From: Vannielia litorea
Lineage (GTDB): Bacteria; Pseudomonadota; Alphaproteobacteria; Rhodobacterales; Rhodobacteraceae
DNA length: 64,000 nucleotides
Direction of reading: 5' to 3'
NCBI RefSeq assembly: GCF_900142295.1
Contig: NZ_FSRL01000002.1
Coordinates: forward strand, 386,202 to 450,201
The number at the start of each line of letters is the position of its first letter. Position 1 is the stretch's first letter. Made by a program: the position numbers and the translations under genes. The notes below the pieces were generated by a model. It was not told the origin of the DNA and searched no databases. It saw only the letters and a list, made by a program, of their open reading frames with translations. Positions 18,051 through 26,641 of the stretch are shown one piece after another.

Positions 18051-18776
18051 TCAGACCTTGCCCAGCACCCGGACCAGCCGTGCCCGCGCGCCGGGAAGGG
18101 GCTTTTCGCCAAGCGAGGCCCTGAGCTGGTGCTCCAGGAAATAACCGGTGGTTTCAAACCCCTGCATCAGCTCGCCCGCGCTCTCGGGCGGTTCGCCCAT
18201 CAGGCAGGGGGGCAGGGGCAGGAGGCGCGAGGCCCATTCGCCCGCGCCGGCGGCACTGACGGCCCGCCCCGTGCGGGGCGAGACGTAGACCAGCCCGTCG
18301 GTCGCCCCCGTGGCGGCGCAGCAGGTGAGGTCGAGGCCGAAGCCCATCTCGTCGAGCAGCGCCAGCTCCCAGCGGAGATAGGCGAGCGGCCAGTGCGGCG
18401 AGGCCTCCTCGATGAGGTCGAGCACGGTGAGGCTGCGAGCGTAGAGGCCCGGGTAGGAGGCGCGCTCGGGCAGGACGAAAGAGAGCAGTGCGGTGACTGC
18501 ACCAAGCCCCGCCAGCGCCCGCCGGTCGCCCAGAACGCCCGCGGCCCTGGCGCGGATGGGCTCGACGGTGAAGGCGCCGAGGTGATCTTCGAGCCGGGCA
18601 CGCCAGCTGAGGTCGAGCTGCGCGCCGGGTTGCAGAATGGGCGCCATGCGCCGCCCGGTGCCGCCGCGCACAACGCCGGCATGGCGGCCGTGGCCTTGGG
18701 TGAACACCTCGATGATGGCGGCGTTCTCGCCGTGGGGCCGGACGGTGAGCAGCACGCCCTCCTCGCGCCACTCCAT
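18051..18776 (-). CDS. recO: DNA repair protein RecO
   Basis: 241-residue recombination mediator that with RecR loads RecA on SSB-coated DNA. The N-terminal OB fold ([17 protein letters not shown]... HAGVVRGG) and the helical C-terminal domain ([21 protein letters not shown]) match RecO. The alphaproteobacterial form lacks a full zinc motif; a CC pair occurs at LTCCAATG. Its ATG shares a base with the DUF1491 stop. It is the last gene of the lepB-rnc-era-recO series. Confidence 0.95.
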   Translation of the reverse strand: MEWREEGVLLTVRPHGENAAIIEVFTQGHGRHAGVVRGGTGRRMAPILQPGAQLDLSWRARLEDHLGAFTVEPIRARAAGVLGDRRALAGLGAVTALLSFVLPERASYPGLYARSLTVLDLIEEASPHWPLAYLRWELALLDEMGFGLDLTCCAATGATDGLVYVSPRTGRAVSAAGAGEWASRLLPLPPCLMGEPPESAGELMQGFETTGYFLEHQLRASLGEKPLPGARARLVRVLGKV

Positions 18777-19102
18777 CAGTCGAGCCCTTCCTCGTCGAGC
18801 AGGTGCCGCCCGGTGCGGTCTTCGACCTCGATCACCCAGATATCGGGGTCGAAGCGGCGCTGGTCGCGCAGGGTGGCATCGACCTCGGCCTCCGGCCCCT
18901 CGGCCAGCACGTCCCAGGGCCGCGAGCCGTCCATCGCCATGATGCGCTGGAAGGCACGGGCGGTGCCGTCGAGAGGGCTCTGCTTTACAAGGATATTCCC
19001 AGCCGTCTCGTCACCCCTGGCGACGACGTAGGCGGGGATGTCGGCCAGCCGCAGCCGGGTGAGGTAGGCCTGCACCCAGAACGCGCTGGTCAGGCGGGTC
19101 AA
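18776..19102 (-). CDS. DUF1491 family protein
   Basis: 108-residue protein of unknown function that occurs between era and recO in many alphaproteobacteria. Visible features are the WVQAYLTRL start, [12 protein letters not shown], and the acidic [19 protein letters not shown]-terminus. It overlaps era by 4 bp (ATGA) and touches recO by 1 bp. No catalytic motif is recognised. Confidence 0.85.
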   Translation of the reverse strand: MTRLTSAFWVQAYLTRLRLADIPAYVVARGDETAGNILVKQSPLDGTARAFQRIMAMDGSRPWDVLAEGPEAEVDATLRDQRRFDPDIWVIEVEDRTGRHLLDEEGLD

Positions 19103-20010
19103 GCGTTGCCGTCCTTGAAATCAAGGCCCATCTCGTCGTAGCGCTCGCTCTCTTCGAGCCAGTTGGGCCGCACCTTCACTTGCAGGAAGAGGTGCACCTT
19201 GTGGCCGAGGAACTCTTCCAGCTCCTCGCGGGCCGCCTTGCCGATGGCCTTGATCGTCTCGCCGCGGTTGCCCAGCACGATGCCCTTGTGGCCGTCGCGC
19301 ATGACATAGACGATCTGGTCGATCTTGGCCGAGCCGTCCTTGCGGTTTTCCCAGGCCTCGGTCTCGACGGTGAGCTGGTAGGGCAGCTCCTGGTGCAGCC
19401 TCAGCGTGAGCTTTTCGCGGGTCATCTCGGCGGCGATCATGCGCAGCGGCAGGTCGGCGATCTGGTCTTCGGGGTAGAGCCACGGACCTTCTGGAAGCTC
19501 GCCCGCAAGCCACTTGCGCAGGTCATCGACGCCATAGCCCTTCTCGGCGGAGATCATGAACGTCTCCGCAAAATCATGGGCTTCGTTGAGCCTGGCGGTC
19601 AGCTGGAGCAGCACCTCGGACTTGACTCGGTCGATCTTGTTGATCGCCAATGCCACCTTCTGGCCCTCGGTGCTGCGCTCCTTCAGGGCGTCGAGGATGG
19701 CCTGCACGCCCTCGGTCAGCCCGCGATGGGCCTCGACCAGCAGAACCACGACATCGGCATCGGCCGCGCCGCCCCAGGCCGCCGCCACCATCGCCCGGTC
19801 GAGCCGCCGCCGGGGCCGGAAGAGGCCCGGCGTGTCGACGAAGACGATCTGGCTCTCGCCCTCGATCGCCACGCCGCGGATGCGGGCGCGGGTGGTCTGG
19901 ACCTTGTGGGTGACGATGCTCACCTTGGCGCCGACCATGCGGTTGGTCAGCGTCGACTTGCCCGCGTTGGGCTCACCGATCAGGGCGACGAAACCGGCGC
20001 GTGTGGTCAT
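19099..20010 (-). CDS. era: GTPase Era
   Basis: 303-residue ribosome-assembly GTPase that binds the 3' end of 16S rRNA. The G motifs are GEPNAGKST (about residues 12-20), DTPGLFRP and NKID; the C-terminal KH domain has GNRGETIKAIG. Full length. It lies 58 bp downstream of the endonuclease/phosphatase gene and is coupled to DUF1491. Confidence 0.97.
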   Translation of the reverse strand: MTTRAGFVALIGEPNAGKSTLTNRMVGAKVSIVTHKVQTTRARIRGVAIEGESQIVFVDTPGLFRPRRRLDRAMVAAAWGGAADADVVVLLVEAHRGLTEGVQAILDALKERSTEGQKVALAINKIDRVKSEVLLQLTARLNEAHDFAETFMISAEKGYGVDDLRKWLAGELPEGPWLYPEDQIADLPLRMIAAEMTREKLTLRLHQELPYQLTVETEAWENRKDGSAKIDQIVYVMRDGHKGIVLGNRGETIKAIGKAAREELEEFLGHKVHLFLQVKVRPNWLEESERYDEMGLDFKDGNA

Positions 20011-20068
20011 GGGGCGTGGCCTTTCATGGCGGCGAGTCTAGCCCGCCTCGGAAGGCGCTTCCATAGGG

Positions 20069-20869
20069 TCAGGCGAGGGTCAGCACAAGCGGGCAGTGGT
20101 CGGAGACCTCGGGATCGTGGATGACGTCGAACTGCGCCACGGCGAGGCCTGCGCTCACCATCATGTAATCGGCGTGGCGCTCGGGCTTGAGGTAGAGGCT
20201 GTTGCGGGTGCCGGGATGGCCGCCCTCGGTGACCAGCTCGCGGGGAGCGAGGCGGGAGAGGATTTGCAGGGTTTCGCTGCCAGGCAAGACGTTGAAATCG
20301 CCGCAGAGTATCACCTCGTCGCCGGGTTGCCGGACGGCCTCCACGAGTGCGGCGAAACGGGCGGCCTGGGCGGCGCGTTCGGGCGTGTCGGCCTTGCCCG
20401 CCTCGGGGTCGCGCAAGCCGTGCATATGGGCGACGACCACCGCGCCCTCGGGGCGCCAGAGGCGGAGCGCGTGGCCGGTGCGGGAGCGCGGGTGGGGGCC
20501 GAAGCCATCGGCCCCGAAGCTCCCGTGGACAAAGCCCTGCGCCTGATGGGTCACCGGGAGGCCGCGGCGGATGAGCGTGGCGAGGCCCCATTGGCTCCAG
20601 ACCTGCGTGGCCCCCTGCCAGAGCGGGCCACGGGCGGCGGGGCAGAAGGTGATGTCGTGGGTCGGCAGGGCCTTGGCAAGATCGGCCAGCATGTCGGCCC
20701 GCTGGGGCAGGTTGCGGCCATCGTCGCGGTAGTCGAGCCAAGGGGCGGGCGCGTCGGGAACGTGGACAACCTCTTGAACACAAAGGATATCCGCGTCGTC
20801 TTGCGCGAGCCATGCGGAGAGTTCGGCGTGCATCCGGCCGCCCCAGGCGTTGAGGCAGGTGAGGTGCAT
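20069..20869 (-). CDS. Endonuclease/exonuclease/phosphatase family protein
   Basis: 266-residue metal-dependent phosphodiesterase fold. Visible signatures are CLNAWGG, VQEVV (metal Glu), GDFNVLPGS and the terminal SDHCPLVL with the catalytic Asp-His. No signal peptide. Its ATG shares a base with the rnc stop, placing a nuclease/phosphatase-type enzyme between RNase III and Era. The substrate (nucleic acid, lipid or sugar phosphate) is unknown. Confidence 0.85.
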   Translation of the reverse strand: MHLTCLNAWGGRMHAELSAWLAQDDADILCVQEVVHVPDAPAPWLDYRDDGRNLPQRADMLADLAKALPTHDITFCPAARGPLWQGATQVWSQWGLATLIRRGLPVTHQAQGFVHGSFGADGFGPHPRSRTGHALRLWRPEGAVVVAHMHGLRDPEAGKADTPERAAQAARFAALVEAVRQPGDEVILCGDFNVLPGSETLQILSRLAPRELVTEGGHPGTRNSLYLKPERHADYMMVSAGLAVAQFDVIHDPEVSDHCPLVLTLA

Positions 20870-21549
20870 CAGCCCTCGAGCCGGGCCAGCAGGGCGCGGG
20901 CGGCCTCGTGCTCGGCGAGCTTCTTGCGGCGGGCCTTGCCCGTGGCCTCCTTGCCATTGGCCAGCACGGCGGCCATGTGGAAGATGAACTCGTGGCCATC
21001 TCCCTCCTGCTTGCGCAGCTCATAGAGGGGCGGCGGCAGCCCGCGCGCCTGCGCCCACTCCTGCAGGGCGGTCTTGGCATCCTTCGCGTCGGCCTCCACG
21101 GCCTTCACCCGGCCCAGCCAGTGCCGGCGCACCACGGCGCGCGCGGCGTCGAAGCCGGCGTCGCGGTAGACGGCGGCAATGACCGCCTCCATCGCATCGC
21201 CCAGCAGCGCCTCCTTGCGGCGCCCGCCCGATTGCATCTCGCTGCGCCCGAGCTTGAGCACATCGCCCAGCCCGATCTCGCGGGCGACCTCGGCGCAGGT
21301 CTCCTTGTTGACCAGCACGTGAAACCGGGGCGAAAGCTGGCCCTCGGCTGCGTCAGGATCCGCCTCCATCAGCGATTCGGCGACGACGAGGCCAAGAACC
21401 CTGTCGCCCAGGAACTCCAGCCGCTGGTTGCTGGCCTGCCCCGCGGTCGAGAACGACGGGTGGGTCAGCGCGCGCAGGAGAAGCTCCGGATTGCCGAAGG
21501 CGTGCCCCAGTCGCGTGGAGAAGGCCTGAACATCCGCCGAGAGCTTCAT
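20869..21549 (-). CDS. rnc: Ribonuclease III
   Basis: 226-residue dsRNA endonuclease used in rRNA and mRNA processing. The signature [14 protein letters not shown] holds E45 and D49, and [14 protein letters not shown] holds D118 and E121, completing the metal site. A dsRNA-binding domain follows at about residues 155-225 ([11 protein letters not shown]... [18 protein letters not shown]). The start is coupled to lepB2 by an ATGA overlap. Confidence 0.97.
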   Translation of the reverse strand: MKLSADVQAFSTRLGHAFGNPELLLRALTHPSFSTAGQASNQRLEFLGDRVLGLVVAESLMEADPDAAEGQLSPRFHVLVNKETCAEVAREIGLGDVLKLGRSEMQSGGRRKEALLGDAMEAVIAAVYRDAGFDAARAVVRRHWLGRVKAVEADAKDAKTALQEWAQARGLPPPLYELRKQEGDGHEFIFHMAAVLANGKEATGKARRKKLAEHEAARALLARLEG

Positions 21550-22268
21550 TCGATCACTTTCCCGTATCTATCACTGCGCCAGTTACGAAAATCATAAAGC
21601 CACGACCCGGCGGCGGAAAAGAGCACCCTGTCGGCCTGGCCGCGGATGTTGGCGAGGGGCACCATGCCGATACCGCCGGCCGATTGCGGCACCCGGCTGT
21701 CGAGGCTGTTGTCGCGGTTGTCGCCCATCACGAAGATGTGGCGGGGCGGCACGGTGAACTCGGCCGTGTCGTCGAGCGGCCCGTTGGTTTGCGCGTTCAG
21801 GACGCGGTAGCTGCGCCCGCCCGGAAGATGCTCGCGCAGCAGGGATTTGAGGCAGGGCTGGCCGGGCCCGGGCTGGCCATTGGCGCAGCGAGGCAGGCTG
21901 CCGTGCGGCCCCTGGGGCGCCATGAGCTCTTCGAAATCGCCGAGAGGCTCCTGGGTGAGAGGCTCGCCGTTGAGGACAGGCACACCACCCCGCATGGCGA
22001 TGGTGTCGCCCCCCAGAGCGACGACCCGCTTGACGAAATCGGCACCGCTCACGGGATGACGGAACACCACCACGTCGCCGCGCTCGATCGGGCGTGGCAG
22101 CCGCTCGTTGACGAAGAAGTAATCGCCCACCAGCAGTGTCGGCTTCATCGAGCCGGCCGGGATGTAGGAGGGCGCCCAGATCAGGCGCAGGGCAAGGGCG
22201 AGGGCGGGGAGGCCAAAGACGAGGGCTGCGCCCAGGCCGATGAAAAGCCAGTAGAAAACCCGCCGCAA
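21546..22268 (-). CDS. lepB: Signal peptidase I, second copy
   Basis: 240-residue S26 signal peptidase with one N-terminal membrane anchor (residues 5-28). Catalytic Ser40 is in [13 protein letters not shown] and Lys80 in [20 protein letters not shown] is the conserved C-terminal box. No ATG fits, so the start is taken as a TTG at 22268, four bases after the stop of the first lepB. It is about 24 residues shorter than its neighbour and has lost the Cys-rich insert after the anchor. Confidence 0.88.
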   Translation of the reverse strand: MRRVFYWLFIGLGAALVFGLPALALALRLIWAPSYIPAGSMKPTLLVGDYFFVNERLPRPIERGDVVVFRHPVSGADFVKRVVALGGDTIAMRGGVPVLNGEPLTQEPLGDFEELMAPQGPHGSLPRCANGQPGPGQPCLKSLLREHLPGGRSYRVLNAQTNGPLDDTAEFTVPPRHIFVMGDNRDNSLDSRVPQSAGGIGMVPLANIRGQADRVLFSAAGSWLYDFRNWRSDRYGKVIE

Positions 22269-22272
22269 GGGC

Positions 22273-23067
22273 TCACTCGACCTTCTTGAAAAAACGGTCG
22301 CTCCGCCATGTCCAGAAGTAGAAAAGCGAGCGCCCGGCAGAGGAGAACATGACCCGGTCGACGCGGCCGATGAGGTTTTCGTAGGGCACGTAGCCCACAC
22401 CCATCAGCTGCTGCGACACGCGGCTGTCCTGGCTGTTGTCGCGGTTGTCGCCCATGAAGAAGTAATGGCCCTCGGGCACGTTGTAGACGTTGGTGCTGTC
22501 CTGGTGCCGGTTCGGGAAGTCGCTGACATTCAGCGTGGCGTAGCTGCGGCCCGAGAGGTCGGTTTCGATGAGGCGCTGCTTTTCGCAGATGCCGCCCTGT
22601 TCGACGGGCGCGTTGGAGCAGGCGGGCTCGGTGCCCTGACTGCCCTGCGGCTCCTTGATCTCGGTGAAGAGCCCGGCGTCCTGCTGGGGGTAGGGGGTGC
22701 CGTTGACGGTGAGCTGGCCGTTGGTGACCTGGATGGTGTCGCCCGGCATCCCTATGAGACGCTTGACGAAATCGGCCCCGGTGACCGGATGGCGGAAGAC
22801 CACCACATCGCCCCGCTCGGGCTCGCCGGCCCAGATCCGGCCCGAGATCGGGCAGGCGGAGAAGGGGCAGGAATGGCGGGAGTAGCCGTAGGCCATCTTG
22901 TTGACGAAGAGGAAGTCGCCGATCAGCAGCGTGTCCTTCATCGAGCCGGTGGGGATCCAGAACGGCTGGAAGAACAGGGTGCGGAAGACGCCGGCGATGA
23001 TCAGGGCCCAGAAGATGGTCTTGATCGTTTCCATCAAGCTGTCGCCGGCTTTGGTTTTTTCGGCCAT
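22273..23067 (-). CDS. lepB: Signal peptidase I, first copy
   Basis: 264-residue membrane protease removing Sec signal peptides. A membrane anchor is at about residues 14-34. Ser42 (PTGSMKDTLLIGD) and Lys102 (GADFVKRLIG) form the catalytic dyad; GDNRDNSQDSR is box E. It is followed within 4 bp by a second lepB and then rnc, and preceded by a 196-bp upstream region with several symmetric sequence elements. Confidence 0.95.
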   Translation of the reverse strand: MAEKTKAGDSLMETIKTIFWALIIAGVFRTLFFQPFWIPTGSMKDTLLIGDFLFVNKMAYGYSRHSCPFSACPISGRIWAGEPERGDVVVFRHPVTGADFVKRLIGMPGDTIQVTNGQLTVNGTPYPQQDAGLFTEIKEPQGSQGTEPACSNAPVEQGGICEKQRLIETDLSGRSYATLNVSDFPNRHQDSTNVYNVPEGHYFFMGDNRDNSQDSRVSQQLMGVGYVPYENLIGRVDRVMFSSAGRSLFYFWTWRSDRFFKKVE

Positions 23068-23156
23068 GCGGCTCCCTCGCCTGTGTCTGCGCCCGGGTCG
23101 CTACATGGCTGCGGGGCGGGGGCGTGTCAAGCGGGGGTAACCGCATCGTCCGCCGG

Positions 23157-23176
23157 GGTTAACGGCGCCGTTAACC
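23157..23176. promoter_or_regulatory. 20-bp perfect palindrome upstream of lepB
   Basis: Two exactly complementary 10-bp arms meet at the centre (GGTTAACGGC and its complement), about 90 bp upstream of the lepB ATG. The two TTAA blocks are 8 bp apart, one more than the 7-bp spacing of the known CtrA consensus, so CtrA binding is doubtful. It could be an operator or a cruciform-forming element. Confidence 0.5.
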
Positions 23177-23196
23177 GCGAATAGCACTGATACACA

Positions 23197-23229
23197 ACCC
23201 ATGCACAATCCATGCACATCCCATACGCA
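23197..23229. repeat. Three 11-bp direct repeats upstream of lepB
   Basis: ACCCATGCACA, ATCCATGCACA and TCCCATACGCA follow each other without gaps, a period close to one helical turn, so a protein could bind all three on one DNA face. The third copy is the most diverged. They lie between acpS and lepB. Confidence 0.5.
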
Positions 23230-23243
23230 TGTCTTTTGACATG
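23228..23243. promoter_or_regulatory. Short hairpin CATGTC-TTTT-GACATG
   Basis: Perfect 6-bp arms with a four-T loop, immediately beside the direct repeats and 20 bp after acpS in the direction of transcription. It lacks a trailing T-run on either strand, so it is not a classic terminator. Confidence 0.4.
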
Positions 23244-23254
23244 TCGCGGGTCGG

Positions 23255-23266
23255 TAACAGCTGTTA
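23255..23266. promoter_or_regulatory. 12-bp palindrome overlapping the acpS stop codon
   Basis: TAACAGCTGTTA is perfectly symmetric and includes the TAA stop of acpS. It is the fourth symmetric or repeated element within 110 bp upstream of lepB. Confidence 0.35.
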
Positions 23267-23674
23267 GCGGACCGCGCGCAGGGGCAGGGCCTCGATCACC
23301 ACGAAGGCCTGCGCCCAGGGGTGGTCGTCGGTCAGCGTCACGTGGATCACCGCCTCGTGGCCCGGGGGGGTCATCGACGCCAGGCGCTCGGCGGCCCATC
23401 CGGTCACCTCCATCACCGGCTGCCCGCTGTGCAGGTTGCGCACCGACATGTCCTTCCAGGCGATGCCCATGCGCAACCCGGTGCCCAGCGCCTTGGAGCA
23501 GGCCTCCTTGGCGGCCCAGCGCTTGGCGTAGGTGCCGGGCGTGTCGGCGCGGCGCTCGGCCTTGCGCTGCTCCAGCTCGGTGAACACCCGGTTGCGAAAC
23601 CTGTCGCCGAAGCGCTCGAGCGTGCCGGCGATCCGCTCGATGTTGCACAGGTCGGTGCCGATGCCGAGGATCAT
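23264..23674 (-). CDS. acpS: Holo-[acyl-carrier-protein] synthase
   Basis: 136-residue phosphopantetheinyl transferase that activates ACP. The N-terminal [14 protein letters not shown] carries the Mg-binding Asp (D8) and [12 protein letters not shown] the catalytic Glu. The start is at 23674, overlapping the stop of the exported-protein gene by 4 bp. In related genomes acpS lies directly between pdxJ and lepB; here extra genes sit between pdxJ and acpS. Confidence 0.95.
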   Translation of the reverse strand: MILGIGTDLCNIERIAGTLERFGDRFRNRVFTELEQRKAERRADTPGTYAKRWAAKEACSKALGTGLRMGIAWKDMSVRNLHSGQPVMEVTGWAAERLASMTPPGHEAVIHVTLTDDHPWAQAFVVIEALPLRAVR

Positions 23675-24126
23675 TCGTTGCCGAGTGTCTGGGTCACGCC
23701 GATCTCGCCGGTGGACTGGTTGAGGGTGATGGTCAACTCGGTCGAATTGACGAAGTTCTTCTCGGGCAGCCAGATCATTGCCGGCAGGGTGAAGGTGAGG
23801 CCCGCCGCCGGGTCGTAGCCCGCCTCCAGCAGCTCGAACTGGATGCCGGCCCAGCCGGAGGCGTTCTCGCGGGAGAGCACCTTGCACTGGCGGCCGCCGA
23901 CCTCGTCGAAGGGCGGCGAGAGGATCATCAGGTGGTAGGGGGCGGCGGCGGGTTCGATGGTGTCGAGCAGTACCAGGCGCACGTCGCCATTGGCGAAGGT
24001 GCGGGTGCTGGCCTCCCAGGGTTCGGGGATGTTGCGGGCATCGCTGCGAAAGTCGCCGCAGTCGGAAAGCTCCTGCGCGGCCAGCGGCGTGGCGAGGAGG
24101 CACAGGAGGGCGAGTGCGCGGATCAT
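23671..24126 (-). CDS. Exported hypothetical protein, 151 aa
   Basis: [19 protein letters not shown] is a clear signal peptide with cleavage near residue 18. Two Cys residues (SDCGDF and RQCKVL) could form a disulfide. The rest is beta-rich with no recognised family. It is coupled by 4-bp overlaps to the ABZJ_00895-like gene upstream and acpS downstream. Confidence 0.65.
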   Translation of the reverse strand: MIRALALLCLLATPLAAQELSDCGDFRSDARNIPEPWEASTRTFANGDVRLVLLDTIEPAAAPYHLMILSPPFDEVGGRQCKVLSRENASGWAGIQFELLEAGYDPAAGLTFTLPAMIWLPEKNFVNSTELTITLNQSTGEIGVTQTLGNE

Positions 24127-24542
24127 GGGCGCCTTGCCTGCGCGCGCAGTTCCTGCCGGGCGCCCATGCCGAGGAACAAGCGGTTGACGAGGAAGGTGGC
24201 GACGAGCAGCGCCAAGGTGATGCCTGCCAGGAGGCCGGTGGGGAGCTGTGCGTACTCGGGCGTTCCGGCGGCGACGATCACCAGCATCAGCCCGGCGATG
24301 ACGGCGGCGATGCCGGTCATCACCCCGGCGGCGCGCCAGGCCTCGCCCGGCGCGAGCGGCGCACGGGTGGCGCGAGCGTGGAACTGCCCCTCCAGCATGG
24401 CGGCCAGCATGGGGGGCAGGATGGTGCCGAGACCGGAGGGCAGGCTGTAGGAGGCAAAGGTCGCCAGCGCCCAGTTGAGCGCGGCGAGTGCCAGCATCGT
24501 GGCGACATAGACGCCCGTGTAGCGGAGATAGCTGATCTGCAT
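24123..24542 (-). CDS. ABZJ_00895 family-like membrane protein
   Basis: 139-residue protein with about four hydrophobic segments (roughly 10-30, 36-50, 72-92 and 100-121) and a basic C-terminus. The [15 protein letters not shown] start and overall layout resemble the small ABZJ_00895 family of unknown function; the match is from memory and not certain. Its stop overlaps the start of the exported 151-aa protein gene. Confidence 0.6.
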   Translation of the reverse strand: MQISYLRYTGVYVATMLALAALNWALATFASYSLPSGLGTILPPMLAAMLEGQFHARATRAPLAPGEAWRAAGVMTGIAAVIAGLMLVIVAAGTPEYAQLPTGLLAGITLALLVATFLVNRLFLGMGARQELRAQARRP

Positions 24543-24572
24543 GCCCTGATCTTCCTGCGGTTCGGGCGGAGG

Positions 24573-24698
24573 TTAACGCCCCGGGCGCGGCAGGGGAAGG
24601 TCGGCGAGGTCGCGCGGGCTGAGACGGCGCAGGGCGGGGTGGTCGATCGGGTCGGGGGCGGGGAGCGGCGGGAAGAGGCGCGCGAGGAGGCGTTTCAT
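24573..24698 (-). CDS. 41-residue microprotein divergent from LysR gene
   Basis: The small open frame starts MKRLLARLFPPLPAP and continues HPALRRLSPRDLADLPLP before a TAA at 24573. An AAGGAG Shine-Dalgarno lies at ideal distance before the ATG at 24698. It is divergent from the LysR regulator (24791), with a 92-bp shared promoter region. Similar short Arg/Pro/Leu-rich proteins beside GcvA-type LysR genes occur in Rhodobacterales, to my recollection. The function is unknown; it may be a target of the LysR protein. Confidence 0.55.
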   Translation of the reverse strand: MKRLLARLFPPLPAPDPIDHPALRRLSPRDLADLPLPRPGR

Positions 24699-24790
24699 GC
24701 TGGGGCTCCTTGTTCAGATATCATGAACATAGAGGCTGCCAGAGGTCTGCCGTATTGCATGAGTTCTGCCACGGAGTTTAGATATGCTGA

Positions 24791-25690
24791 ATGGCTGGCC
24801 TGAATGACATACCGCTCAACGCGCTTCGGGCCGCCGAAGCGGTGGCCCGGCTTGGCGCGCTTTCGAAGGCCGCGGCGGCGCTGGGGGTCTCGCCGGGAGC
24901 GGTGAGCCAGCAGGTGGCGCGGGCGGAGGCGGCGCTGGGGCGGGCGCTGTTTGACAGGCGGCCCGGCGGGATGGTGCCGCTGGCGGGCACCGAGGAGATC
25001 TTTGCCAACCTGGCCGACGGCTTTGCCCGGCTCACCCGCGCTGCCGAGGCCGCGCGGCGGGACCGGGCGCATGTGCTGACGATCGCGGTGGCGCCTGTCT
25101 TCGCCGCGCGCTGGCTGATCTGGCGGCTGCCGGAGTTCACCCGCGCGCATCCCGACATCCGGGTGCGGATGGACAATTCGCCCGCCCTCGTGGACTTCGC
25201 CACCACCGACGTGGACCTCGCCATTCGGGTCGGTCCCGGTGCCTACAGGGGCGTGGAGGCGGAGCGGTTGCATCCGCAGCGGATCGTGCCGGTTTGCTCG
25301 GCGGAGCGTGCGGCGCAGATCGCCTCGCCGCAGGACTTTGCCCGCCATCCGATCCTGAGGGACACTCTGGCGATGTACAGCTGGGACGACTGGCTGCGCC
25401 ACGAGGGCGCGGAGGGGCTGGTGCTGCGCGATGGCCCCGAGTTCTCGGATGCCTCGCTCTGCCTCGATGCGGCGATGGCGGGGGAGGGCGTTTTTCTGGC
25501 CTTCGAGACCTTGGTGCATGACGCGCTGAAGCACGGGCGGATCGTGGCGCCGATCCCGAGGATGCACGCGACGCGCCATGCCTACTGGATGCTGCACGCC
25601 CAAGGCCGCAGCCTCTCGAACCCGGCACGGTTGTTCCGGCGGTGGATCAAGCGGGCGATGGCGGCGGAGGGGCTGGGCGGGGACCGGTGA
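24791..25690 (+). CDS. LysR-family (GcvA-like) transcriptional regulator
   Basis: 299 residues. An N-terminal winged helix-turn-helix is at about residues 7-66 (LNALRAAEAVARLGALSKAA... SPGAVSQQVARAEAALG), followed by a LysR substrate-binding domain (TIAVAPVFAARWLIWRLPEF... VDLAIRVG) in the form seen in GcvA-type regulators. The effector is unknown. It is read against the surrounding operon and divergent from the 41-residue microgene. The ribosome-binding site at the first ATG is weak. Confidence 0.88.
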   Translation: MAGLNDIPLNALRAAEAVARLGALSKAAAALGVSPGAVSQQVARAEAALGRALFDRRPGGMVPLAGTEEIFANLADGFARLTRAAEAARRDRAHVLTIAVAPVFAARWLIWRLPEFTRAHPDIRVRMDNSPALVDFATTDVDLAIRVGPGAYRGVEAERLHPQRIVPVCSAERAAQIASPQDFARHPILRDTLAMYSWDDWLRHEGAEGLVLRDGPEFSDASLCLDAAMAGEGVFLAFETLVHDALKHGRIVAPIPRMHATRHAYWMLHAQGRSLSNPARLFRRWIKRAMAAEGLGGDR

Positions 25691-25791
25691 CGGCGCGGGG
25701 GCGTTGCACAGCTTCTGCGGGCTGAGACCTCTTCCGGAAGACGTCTCGGCGTGAAGGATTTTCCGGGTGGGGCGTGTCGGGCCGGGAGGGC

Positions 25792-26535
25792 TCAGGCGCG
25801 CGCTTCGTTCATCAGGCGGCGCATTTCGGCGATGGCGGGGACAAGGCCGCGGAAGATGGCCTCGCCGATGAGGAAGTGGCCGATGTTCAGCTCGCGGACC
25901 TCGGGGAAGGCGGCGACGGGCTGCACCGTGTCATAGGTCAGGCCATGGCCGGCGTGGACCTCGAGCCCGAGGGAGTGGGCGAAGGCCGACATCTCGCGGA
26001 GACGGTCAAGCTCCTCGTCGCGCTCCTTGACGCGCGCTTCGGCGTGGGCGTCGCAATAGGCGCCGGTGTGCAGCTCGACCACCGCCGCACCGATCCGGTG
26101 GGCGGCCTCGATCTGGCGGGCGTCGGCGGCGATGAAGATCGACACGCGGCATCCGGCCTCGGCCAGCGGGGCGATGAAATGGGCCAGCCGGTTTTCCTCG
26201 CGCGCGACCTCGAGCCCGCCCTCGGTGGTGCGCTCCTCGCGCTTTTCGGGAACGATGCAGACGGCATGGGGCTTGTGACGCAGGGCGATGGCCTGCATCT
26301 CGGCGGTGGCGGCCATCTCGAAGTTGAGCGGCACGGTGAGCGCCTCCATCAGCGCCTCGATGTCGGCGTCGGAGATGTGGCGGCGGTCTTCGCGCAGGTG
26401 CGCGGTGATGCCGTCGGCCCCGGCCTCCTCGGCCAGCTTTGCCGCGCGCAGCGGGTCGGGGTAGGCCGAGCCGCGCGCGTTGCGGACGGTGGCGACGTGG
26501 TCGATGTTGACGCCGAGGCGGAGATGGTCGGTCAT
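25792..26535 (-). CDS. pdxJ: Pyridoxine 5'-phosphate synthase
   Basis: 247-residue TIM-barrel enzyme of the DXP-dependent vitamin B6 pathway. [22 protein letters not shown] with the [14 protein letters not shown] signature is diagnostic; later [13 protein letters not shown] and [11 protein letters not shown] complete the active site. Full length. It belongs to the rsh-DUF2062-pdxJ series and is convergent with the LysR gene. Confidence 0.96.
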   Translation of the reverse strand: MTDHLRLGVNIDHVATVRNARGSAYPDPLRAAKLAEEAGADGITAHLREDRRHISDADIEALMEALTVPLNFEMAATAEMQAIALRHKPHAVCIVPEKREERTTEGGLEVAREENRLAHFIAPLAEAGCRVSIFIAADARQIEAAHRIGAAVVELHTGAYCDAHAEARVKERDEELDRLREMSAFAHSLGLEVHAGHGLTYDTVQPVAAFPEVRELNIGHFLIGEAIFRGLVPAIAEMRRLMNEARA

Positions 26536-26641
26536 TATGCGGTCCTCTTCGGGGCGGACCTTAGGGCGGGTTTGCGCCGGGTGGAAGGGGCCCGCGCCGC
26601 GCCGCAGCTAAGACGCCTCGAAGGGCGGATGAGCGGGCCCG

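Noticed and set aside
23157..23176. CtrA binding site
   Set aside because: The TTAA half-sites are 8 bp apart whereas the established consensus has 7.
23197..23229. CRISPR array
   Set aside because: The three repeats are 11 bp, contiguous, without spacers, and no cas gene is present.
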